From: Pseudomonadota bacterium
GTDB lineage: Bacteria; Pseudomonadota; Gammaproteobacteria; Pseudomonadales; Azotimanducaceae
Direction of reading: 5' to 3'
DNA: 6,110 nucleotides
Assembly (NCBI GenBank): GCA_027622495.1
Contig: JAQBYL010000266.1
Location: 1 to 6,110, forward strand
Numbering within the stretch: the stretch's first letter is position 1; each line of letters starts with the position of its first letter. This document shows, one piece after another, positions 1 to 5,540 of the stretch. Position numbers and translations under genes: made by a program. Below the pieces are notes generated by a model. It worked only from the letters and a program-made list of their open reading frames with translations. It did no database searches and had not been told where the DNA came from.

Positions 1-506
1 ACGTCCGTCTGGCCGACCATGCCGAATAGCTCTGAGTTGAGAACCAGGAACAGTACGCCCTTATAAGTGAAGTGGTAGAAGGAGGGGCCAAAGCGCTTGC
101 GCCAGGTTTCTGCCATCACGGCGTTGCTCATGTCGTGATTACCGGCGGTGTAGAAGAACGGGGTATCGAGCTGGCCGATGAACCCTTCCATTTCGTCCCA
201 CTCGGCGTCGAGACGTGCCTGATCGTCTGTGTAGCCTTCGATCAGATCCCCCACGCTCAGCACGAAGGCTGGTTCCAGGAGGTTGATCTTCGGCATGGCC
301 CCGGCGAACACGCCCGGTCGGTGCGCGCCAGTTCGGTCGGTTACTACCACAAAGCGGAAATCATCGTCGGCGTCGTTAGGATCAAGCCCTGTCCAGGGTT
401 TGGCTGTTTCTTCAGTCTGGGCGTCAATGCCCGGTGAAGAAGGGGGCGGCGCCGGATTACAGGCAGACAACAGCACCGTCGTGACAAAAACCCACACTGA
501 CCGCAT
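1..506 (-). CDS. Calcineurin-like metallophosphoesterase, predicted lipoprotein (C-terminus beyond window)
   Basis: The first 168 residues are visible; the frame is open to the window edge, so the gene is cut at its 3' end. The N-terminus is a short hydrophobic signal ending in a lipobox, LLSAC, with Cys16 as the likely lipidation site, which points to an envelope-attached protein. A Pro/Ser-rich linker follows. Metallophosphoesterase motifs then come in order: FVVVTDRTGAH (about residues 52-62, the first metal motif in the spaced D-R-T-G-x-H form), SVGDLIEG (84-91, GDxxxG) and GNHD (122-125). These are the di-metal ligands of the calcineurin-like fold; the later His motifs lie outside. The substrate cannot be told from this part. 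The ATG at 506 is chosen because an in-frame TAA lies just upstream and a strong AAGGGGAG site sits 6 nt before it. It is divergent from the PQQ dehydrogenase operon. Family is firm, function is not. Confidence 0.88.
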   Translation of the reverse strand, partial: MRSVWVFVTTVLLSACNPAPPPSSPGIDAQTEETAKPWTGLDPNDADDDFRFVVVTDRTGAHRPGVFAGAMPKINLLEPAFVLSVGDLIEGYTDDQARLDAEWDEMEGFIGQLDTPFFYTAGNHDMSNAVMAETWRKRFGPSFYHFTYKGVLFLVLNSELFGMVGQTD

Positions 507-512
507 GGCTTG

Positions 513-520
513 CTCCCCTT
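513..520 (-). promoter_or_regulatory. Ribosome binding site of the metallophosphoesterase gene
   Basis: On the minus strand this reads AAGGGGAG, ending 6 nt before the ATG at 506. It lies just after an in-frame TAA, so it fixes the start of the lipoprotein at 506. Confidence 0.75.
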
Positions 521-558
521 ATTCAGGGCACGAAGATAGCGCGTGAAAGGCGCAAAGA

Positions 559-590
559 AAACCGCCGGTTTGAGCTGCAACGGTTTGCAG
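559..590. promoter_or_regulatory. Operator-like pair of inverted repeats overlapping the promoter
   Basis: Two perfect short inverted repeats lie side by side. AAACCG-C-CGGTTT (559-571) runs into the -35 box. CTGCAA-CGGT-TTGCAG (575-590) fills most of the spacer between -35 and -10. The heptamer CGGTTTG also occurs as a direct repeat at 566-572 and 581-587, 15 bp apart. Dyads placed on the promoter are typical of repressor or activator sites, and this site could also influence the divergent lipoprotein gene. No regulator is encoded in the window and I do not recognise the motif as that of a named regulator. Confidence 0.35.
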
Positions 591-598
591 AATATACT
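570..598 (+). promoter_or_regulatory. Sigma70-like promoter of the PQQ dehydrogenase-apbE operon
   Basis: A -35 box TTGAGC (570-575, 4 of 6 consensus bases) and a -10 box TATACT (593-598, 5 of 6) are separated by an ideal 17-bp spacer. Transcription would begin near 604-606, leaving a leader of roughly 120 nt before the preferred ATG at 727. A long-frame TTG start at 598 would lie inside the -10 box and could not be translated from this transcript, which argues for a downstream start. The box match is seen directly; activity is inferred. Confidence 0.55.
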
Positions 599-715
599 TG
601 TGTTCGGTGAACGGCGTTATGAGGGCAGCGACTGCGAAGGTCATCGTTTCAGTTTTATGGAACCGTTTGACGCGATCCGGGCCCGTGGTGGTCGTGCACC
701 TGAGGTCCGGGGATA

Positions 716-724
716 AGAGGAAGG
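716..724 (+). promoter_or_regulatory. Ribosome binding site choosing the ATG at 727
   Basis: AGAGGAAGG is purine-rich, with GAGG ending 6 nt before the ATG at 727. The alternative in-frame ATG at 619 has only a weak GGTGAA upstream. It would also add 36 mostly non-family residues before the membrane anchor. Confidence 0.65.
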
Positions 725-726
725 TT

Positions 727-2277
727 ATGCGGTTCAAGCGTGTTGGGTGGATTTTCGGAATTGTCTTCGGTGTGCTTGCGATCATGGGCGTCGGTACCTA
801 CTACGCCATCATGCTGGCAGTAGACGGTGATCCGTTTCAGGACATGTTTGTTGAAAACTGTGCCGTCTGCCATGGCGATACTATGCAGGGAGGGCCGCAG
901 GGACCGGCACTGATCGGGGTTCCGCTCAAACACGGCGAATCGATTGCCGAACTGACGCGCAGCATTTCAGATGGGTTTCTCAACAGCGGCATGCCGGGCT
1001 GGTCCACCACCATGTCTGAGAGCCACATCCAGAGCCTGGCAATCCTGATCGCTGAGCGCAGGGTTGACCGCCTCTTTACTGATTTCAAAATGGCCAGCGA
1101 ACTCGTCGTGCCTGTCGAAGTTGTCCAGACGGAACTCGTGAACTTTCGATTAGAAACGGTAGCGAAAGGCCTGGATCCCTATCCATTCTCGATCGCACCG
1201 CTACCTGACGGTCGTATATTGCTGAGCGAAAAAACCCGCGGGCTTTCGTTCGTATCTGCGGACGGTGAACAGTCGCAATACATCGAAGGTACACCAGCGG
1301 TGTCAGACCTCGGTTTCAAGATGCTGGGCTTGAACTACGGTATCGGCTGGCATCTGGACGCATTGCCGCACCCGAACTATGCCGACAACGGTTGGATTTA
1401 CCTGCACCACACGCATCTGTGTGAAGACTGTGGCACCGACGGAGATGAGACGATGATCCCGGTGACCATGAACCGGGTCGTCCGGGGTCGGATTAAAGAA
1501 GGTCGGTGGGTCGATGAGGAAGTCATCTGGAGCGTTCCCAGGCAGTTTTATTCCACGGTGCCGGACATCGGTGCCGGTGGACGGCTGGCCTTTGATTCAA
1601 ACGGGCACCTTTTCTTAAGCGTTGGGATCAAAGGTGGTTACTTCGAAGGGGTGCAGGACCTGCGCACGCCGTTCGGCAAGATTCACCGGGTAGCCGATGA
1701 CGGTGCGATCCCTTTCGACAATCCCTATGCGGCGCAACCAGGTGCGTTTGCCAGCACCTGGACCTATGGCCACCGCAGCCCGCAGGGGCTCGAGGTTGAT
1801 TCTGCCACCGGCAAGGTGTGGGGTTCCGAAATGGGCCCTCGCGGCGGTGACGAGATCAATCTGCTGGAGCCGGGTAAAAACTACGGCTGGCCGTTGTACT
1901 CCAAAGGGGTCGACTACGATGGCACGCCGGTCGAGTACTGGAAAGACCTGAACATCGAGTTCGATATTAACGACATAGAACAACCGGTCGTTGACCTGAC
2001 CCCCTCACCGGCGGTATCGAGCTTTAACATATACGATGGTGTAGCCTTTCCCCGCTGGCAGGGGCAGTTCATTGTAGGCAGCCTCAAGGCAACGGAGCTG
2101 TATCGGTTCGTCATTGAAGATAACAAGCTGGTTCATACTGAGGTTCTGATCCGGAATCTGGGGCGGATCAGGGATGTTGAAACCGGCCCGGATGGTCTGA
2201 TCTATCTGCTGATCGAGCACGAAGCAGGCAGTCAGATCGTAAGGCTTGTGCCGGTGGTGAATGTGGATCAGCAGTGA
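727..2277 (+). CDS. Membrane-anchored cytochrome c / PQQ-dependent sugar dehydrogenase fusion
   Basis: A 516-residue protein with three parts. Residues 1-6 are basic and about 7-30 form a transmembrane anchor, so the rest should face the periplasm. Residues about 35-120 are a small class I cytochrome c: CAVCH heme-attachment site (Cys45, Cys48, His49), then a GMPGW segment (88-92) whose Met89 is the likely axial ligand. Residues about 140-510 are a GSDH-type six-bladed beta-propeller: GHRSPQG (348-354), GPRGGDEIN (370-378), GKNYGWP (383-389), SLK (Lys454) and RIRDV (480-484). By comparison with soluble glucose dehydrogenase and E. coli YliI, Arg350, Lys454, Arg480 and Arg482 correspond to PQQ contacts. 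The expected reaction is oxidation of a sugar or alcohol with electron transfer from PQQ to the attached heme. Oddities: the catalytic His position reads Gly282, and there is an extra His/Cys cluster at 227-235. The substrate is unknown. It overlaps apbE by 4 nt. Confidence 0.9.
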   Translation: MRFKRVGWIFGIVFGVLAIMGVGTYYAIMLAVDGDPFQDMFVENCAVCHGDTMQGGPQGPALIGVPLKHGESIAELTRSISDGFLNSGMPGWSTTMSESHIQSLAILIAERRVDRLFTDFKMASELVVPVEVVQTELVNFRLETVAKGLDPYPFSIAPLPDGRILLSEKTRGLSFVSADGEQSQYIEGTPAVSDLGFKMLGLNYGIGWHLDALPHPNYADNGWIYLHHTHLCEDCGTDGDETMIPVTMNRVVRGRIKEGRWVDEEVIWSVPRQFYSTVPDIGAGGRLAFDSNGHLFLSVGIKGGYFEGVQDLRTPFGKIHRVADDGAIPFDNPYAAQPGAFASTWTYGHRSPQGLEVDSATGKVWGSEMGPRGGDEINLLEPGKNYGWPLYSKGVDYDGTPVEYWKDLNIEFDINDIEQPVVDLTPSPAVSSFNIYDGVAFPRWQGQFIVGSLKATELYRFVIEDNKLVHTEVLIRNLGRIRDVETGPDGLIYLLIEHEAGSQIVRLVPVVNVDQQ

Positions 2278-3317
2278 TATCGGTGGGGTGTGGTGGGTGG
2301 ACGCCGCTGTTGGTCCTGTGCAGTTTAAGTCTCCTCTTTTGGGGTTGTTCTAACCCGACGGAGCTGAAAACGCTCGCCGGTCCCGCCCAGGGAACCACCT
2401 GGGAAGTCAAATTCTGGAGCACTGAGCCAGTCGACACCGAGCCGGTCGTCAGAGCTAATCTGGAGATTGAGCTTGAACGGATCGACCTTGCCCTGTCGAA
2501 CTTCCGGCCGGACTCCACAATTGAGCTGTTTAACACAAGCCGCTCAACAGATGCGCTGGATGTCGGCTCCGAGATCGTTGCTCTGGTTCAGATTGCCCGC
2601 CTGGTCAGTCAGGCAAGCCAGGGTTGCTATGATCTGACCATCGGACCGTTATGGGATCTGTGGGGTTTCAGTGGCGATCAGCTGACCCCACCCTCCACCG
2701 AAGAAATACAGGCAACACTTGTTCACATTGGTTTTCACAAGATTGAGATTCTTACCCCCGACCGGCTGCGTAAGCAGAAAGCAGATCTGCAGATTGATCT
2801 GTCATCAATAGCGCAAGGCTACACGGTTGGTCGTCTGGCTGATGTTCTTGAAGCTTCGGGGATCGAGAATTACCTGGCGGAAATAGGGGGCGAAATTCGA
2901 ACTAGGGGTCGTAAGCCGGACGGTTCCCCCTGGCGGATCGGCGTTGAACGCCCGCTGCCGGGTGGTCGCACTGTGCAGAAAGCCCTAACCATAACCGCGA
3001 CGGATCCGGTAACGGTTCTCACCTCAGGCACCTATCGACATTACTTTGACGCCGAAGGTATCCGTTACAGCCATGTTCTGGATGCGAGATCAGGCAGACC
3101 GATCATGCACGACACGGTGTCGGTTACGGTGGTGGATGAAAATTCCGCTCTGGCGGATGCCTGGTCGACGGCGCTTCTGTGTCTCGGGGTTGAAGAGGGC
3201 CGCGGTGCTGCTGATCTGGCCGGGATTGCCGCACTGTTTATTTCTGAGCGGGATGGGATCCTGACGGATACACCCACTGATGCATGGAGTGCGATGACGG
3301 GGGTGTCGGTTCAGTGA
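2274..3317 (+). CDS. apbE: FAD:protein FMN transferase (ApbE family), predicted lipoprotein
   Basis: A 347-residue, full-length ApbE. It uses FAD to attach FMN covalently to a Ser/Thr of extracytoplasmic redox proteins, releasing AMP. The N-terminus has a hydrophobic signal and an imperfect lipobox LFWGC (Cys25), so it is probably lipid-anchored on the periplasmic side. Family blocks seen in order: GTTWEVKFW (40-48), LSNFRPDSTIELFN (74-87), YDLTIGPLWDLWGF (119-132), IDLSSIAQGY (174-183), LAEIGGEIRTRG (201-212), PWRIGVERP (219-227), LTSGTYRHY (249-257), YSHVLDARSGRP (265-276) and ADAWSTALLCLG (294-305). Asp295 and Thr299 match the conserved metal-binding pair. Gln181 stands where many homologues have Lys (AKG), and Gly186 where many have Asp. 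The GTG at 2274 overlaps the upstream TGA (GTGA), indicating translational coupling; a GTG at 2283 is an alternative. No obvious flavinylation target is encoded in the window. Confidence 0.93.
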   Translation: MISVGCGGWTPLLVLCSLSLLFWGCSNPTELKTLAGPAQGTTWEVKFWSTEPVDTEPVVRANLEIELERIDLALSNFRPDSTIELFNTSRSTDALDVGSEIVALVQIARLVSQASQGCYDLTIGPLWDLWGFSGDQLTPPSTEEIQATLVHIGFHKIEILTPDRLRKQKADLQIDLSSIAQGYTVGRLADVLEASGIENYLAEIGGEIRTRGRKPDGSPWRIGVERPLPGGRTVQKALTITATDPVTVLTSGTYRHYFDAEGIRYSHVLDARSGRPIMHDTVSVTVVDENSALADAWSTALLCLGVEEGRGAADLAGIAALFISERDGILTDTPTDAWSAMTGVSVQ

Positions 3318-3329
3318 ATGAAGCGCGGT

Positions 3330-4172
3330 TTACGCTGCCGATAACAAGCCCATCAACAACATCACACCAAGACCTGCCGCCAGCAACAGACGATAGATCA
3401 CAAATGGCAGAAACGTTGCGCGACGCAGCCACGCCATCAGACCGGCAACGGCGGCAAGAGCTGCTGCAAAGGCGAGAGCTGCGGCGATTGCCGCATCGGT
3501 CTGCAGAGACGCATTGCCGCTTTCGATGAGATCCACACCAGCCAGAACGCCAGCCGCAGCGGTGGTCGGGATCGACAACAGCAAAGAAAAGCGTGCTGCC
3601 TCGACCCGCCCGAGACCCAGCATCAGGGCGACGGACATGGAGATACCGGACCGGCTGACGCCAGGGACCAGGGCCAGGGCCTGAGAAAGTCCGATCAGAA
3701 CAACGTCGCGCCAGCTCAACTGCTCGATTACCCCTTTGATTGCGCTGGCGTGGCGATCCGCATACCACAGCACGACGCCGAACAGGGCCGTGGTGGTGGC
3801 GATCAGCGCCGGACTGCGCAATGTGGTTCCGATCAGATCTTTGAGCAGAAAGCCTGCGATGACCACAGGAATAGTAGCGACGACGATCTGTAATGCCAGA
3901 TGGCCGTCGGCGGTGTCGCGCCGTCTGATCACATCCACACCGCCCTTAAGCAGTCGGATCAGGTCACCTCGGAAGTACAGCATCACCGCAAGCAGAGTAC
4001 CAACATGCATGGCGACATCGATGGCCAGACCCTGATCGCTCCAGCCGGTGAGCACAGGCACCAGGATCAGATGCGCTGATGAGCTGATGGGCAGAAACTC
4101 GGTGATTCCCTGAACGATGGCGAGAACGATGAGTTGCGTAAGGGGGAGCAGATTCTCTGCGGCTTCGGTCAT
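3330..4172 (-). CDS. uppP: Undecaprenyl-diphosphate phosphatase (UppP/BacA)
   Basis: An integral inner-membrane enzyme that dephosphorylates undecaprenyl diphosphate so that the lipid carrier for peptidoglycan and other envelope polymers can be reused; overexpression in the family gives bacitracin resistance. Counted from the GTG at 4181 it has 283 residues, normal for BacA. The first signature is VQGITEFLPISSSAHL (23-38, with the (E/Q)xxxE pair Gln24/Glu28 and His37). The second is LVPGVSRSGISMS (171-183, PGxSRSG with Arg177). AMHVGTLLAV (57-66) and RFSLLLSIP (197-205) are also typical, and the rest is strongly hydrophobic with several membrane helices. The start is uncertain: ATG at 4172 gives 280 residues and resembles family N-termini, GTG at 4181 adds three, and neither has a strong ribosome site. 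It lies 48 nt (or 39 nt) after the CoA-transferase gene on the same strand and faces apbE with a 12-bp gap. Confidence 0.95.
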   Translation of the reverse strand: MTEAAENLLPLTQLIVLAIVQGITEFLPISSSAHLILVPVLTGWSDQGLAIDVAMHVGTLLAVMLYFRGDLIRLLKGGVDVIRRRDTADGHLALQIVVATIPVVIAGFLLKDLIGTTLRSPALIATTTALFGVVLWYADRHASAIKGVIEQLSWRDVVLIGLSQALALVPGVSRSGISMSVALMLGLGRVEAARFSLLLSIPTTAAAGVLAGVDLIESGNASLQTDAAIAAALAFAAALAAVAGLMAWLRRATFLPFVIYRLLLAAGLGVMLLMGLLSAA

Positions 4173-4220
4173 GGCGGACACTCTACCGCATCAGGTGCTG
4201 AGGTTTCCGCGTCAGTGTTC

Positions 4221-5438
4221 TCAGGTAAAACGCTGCGGGTCACCAATGACGCCTGCGTTGCGCAGTTCGGTGAGGCGGGCTTCGGTGAGATCCAGTTCGC
4301 GGCGTAAGACCTCATCTGTGTGCTCACCCAGACGCGGTGAACGAACGATGGGTACCTGCGACTGCGACATGCGGGGTGCAAAACCCAGAAACGGCACTTT
4401 GCCGTGCACGGGCAGGTCCATCTGGGTAACAAACCCTCGCTCAACCAGGTGTTCGTTGTGATACAGCTCACCAGTATCCAGGCAGGCCGAGCAGGGCACA
4501 CCGGCCGAGGCAATGACTTCCATGGCCTGGTATTTGGTGCGTTCGCTGCACCAGGAACAGATTTCGTCGTACAGAACCTTGCCGTTTTTAGCTCGAGCAG
4601 TACTGGTGTCGAAACGGGAATCAACTGCCAGGTCGCCGCGGTCCATGGCGGTGCACAAAGAATCCCAGTGACCCTGATTCACCGGCATGAGATAAATGTA
4701 GTCATTGGGTCCGAATGGTTTGCACGGGTATATGTTGACCGGCGGCAGACCACCCGCATTACCGTTGCGTGCGCTCGCCTGTGAGCCCCAGGCCGATCCG
4801 ATATAAGCGCGGGTTCGAACGTAGTAGGTCATCGCCTCCTGCATTGAAAGCTCGATCAGCTGACCCGTCCCTGTGCGTTGTTTCTGGATGTACGCGGCCA
4901 GAATCGCCATGGCGGTCTGCACACCAGTGCCGGAGTCGCCAGTTGTTGGCCCTGGCATCATCGGTGGACCGTCAGCCTCACCGGTTATGGAAAATGCCCC
5001 TGCTGCCGCTTGAGCGACCATGTCCATGCAGCGATAGCCTGAATAGGGTCCGCTGGTCCCAAAGCCCTTGATGCGCGCATAGATCAGACCGGGGTGAATG
5101 GCCTTCAGATCTTCATAATCGATCTTGAGCCGCTCAACCACCCCGGGACCGTAGTTTTCTACAAACACGTCGAAACCCGGCACCATCTGCAGAAAGAGGC
5201 CCCGACCTTCTTCGGTGCGCAGATCCAGAGCCAGGCTGCGTTTGTTGGCATTCCAGGCACAGAAATAGGCTGAGTAATCCTTGTTTTCAGTGCGCCCCAC
5301 ACCGCGCCCGGGATCGCCATACTCGGGTGCTTCGATCTTGACTACATCGGCACCCATCCAGGCCAGCGCCTGGGTACAGGAGGTCCCAGCCTCGTACTGA
5401 GTCATGTCGAGAATTCTCATTCCATCCAATGCTGGCAT
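4221..5438 (-). CDS. Class III CoA-transferase (CaiB/BaiF/Frc family)
   Basis: A 405-residue cytoplasmic CoA-transferase. Enzymes of this family move CoA between carboxylic acids through an aspartyl-CoA thioester and act as interlocked dimers. Family features in order: LDGMRILDMTQYEAG (4-18), GADVVKIEAPEYGDPGRG (29-46), NKRSLALDL (65-73), DVFVENYGPG (90-99), IYARIKGFG (119-127), then TTGDSGTG (165-172) with Asp168 aligned to the catalytic Asp169 of formyl-CoA transferase, and the segment RTGTGQLIELSMQEAM (188-203). Overall it resembles Frc. However, positions that match Frc Gln17 and Trp48 are Glu16 and Val47, and the Frc glycine loop reads NAGGL (227-231). Oxalate/formate is therefore unlikely and the real acids are unknown. 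The ATG at 5438 is preferred over an upstream in-frame ATG at 5477 because GGGAGAG lies 4 nt before it and the family N-terminus begins there. The neighbouring FAD oxidoreductase may belong to the same catabolic route. Confidence 0.93.
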   Translation of the reverse strand: MPALDGMRILDMTQYEAGTSCTQALAWMGADVVKIEAPEYGDPGRGVGRTENKDYSAYFCAWNANKRSLALDLRTEEGRGLFLQMVPGFDVFVENYGPGVVERLKIDYEDLKAIHPGLIYARIKGFGTSGPYSGYRCMDMVAQAAAGAFSITGEADGPPMMPGPTTGDSGTGVQTAMAILAAYIQKQRTGTGQLIELSMQEAMTYYVRTRAYIGSAWGSQASARNGNAGGLPPVNIYPCKPFGPNDYIYLMPVNQGHWDSLCTAMDRGDLAVDSRFDTSTARAKNGKVLYDEICSWCSERTKYQAMEVIASAGVPCSACLDTGELYHNEHLVERGFVTQMDLPVHGKVPFLGFAPRMSQSQVPIVRSPRLGEHTDEVLRRELDLTEARLTELRNAGVIGDPQRFT

Positions 5439-5442
5439 GCGT

Positions 5443-5449
5443 CTCTCCC
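5443..5449 (-). promoter_or_regulatory. Ribosome binding site of the CoA-transferase
   Basis: On the minus strand this reads GGGAGAG, 4 nt before the ATG at 5438. It decides in favour of that start over the in-frame ATG at 5477, which would add 13 residues outside the family N-terminus. Confidence 0.65.
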
Positions 5450-5540
5450 GTGGGCTTAAGTACCCAAGATAATCCACTTGCTTGGGGTTTGGCCAGCGCC
5501 TGATTGGTCGCCTGGCAGAGCGCGCGATACGACCAGCCCG

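Noticed and set aside
520..560. Minus-strand promoter (TTTTCT, 17 bp, TATCTT) for the metallophosphoesterase
   Set aside because: The -35 box matches 3 of 6 and the -10 box 4 of 6. A promoter must exist in this divergent gap, but I cannot place it with support.
598..726. Upstream extension of the PQQ dehydrogenase frame from TTG 598 or ATG 619
   Set aside because: TTG 598 lies in the -10 box of the likely promoter. ATG 619 has a weak ribosome site and would add 36 residues before a clear basic-plus-transmembrane N-terminus. ATG 727 has AGAGGAAGG at the right distance.
1615..1983. Long minus-strand open frame inside the PQQ dehydrogenase
   Set aside because: It is a shadow of a gene with strong family motifs on the plus strand; the antisense translation has no recognisable domain or ribosome site.
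3238..3768. Minus-strand open frame of 176 codons overlapping uppP in another frame
   Set aside because: Its composition is Arg/Ser/Cys-rich, as expected from out-of-frame reading of GC-rich coding DNA, and it overlaps the well-supported UppP and ApbE genes.
5463..5486. Hairpin CCCAAG-N12-CTTGGG between the FAD oxidoreductase and the CoA-transferase, as a terminator
   Set aside because: The stem is only 6 bp with a 12-nt loop and no T-run follows on the minus strand (TACTTAAG). Not convincing as an intrinsic terminator.
5460..5500. Possible minus-strand promoter (TGGCCA, 18 bp, TATCTT) before the CoA-transferase
   Set aside because: Both boxes match only 4 of 6 bases, which is expected by chance in a 100-bp gap. 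Co-transcription with the upstream gene is equally likely.
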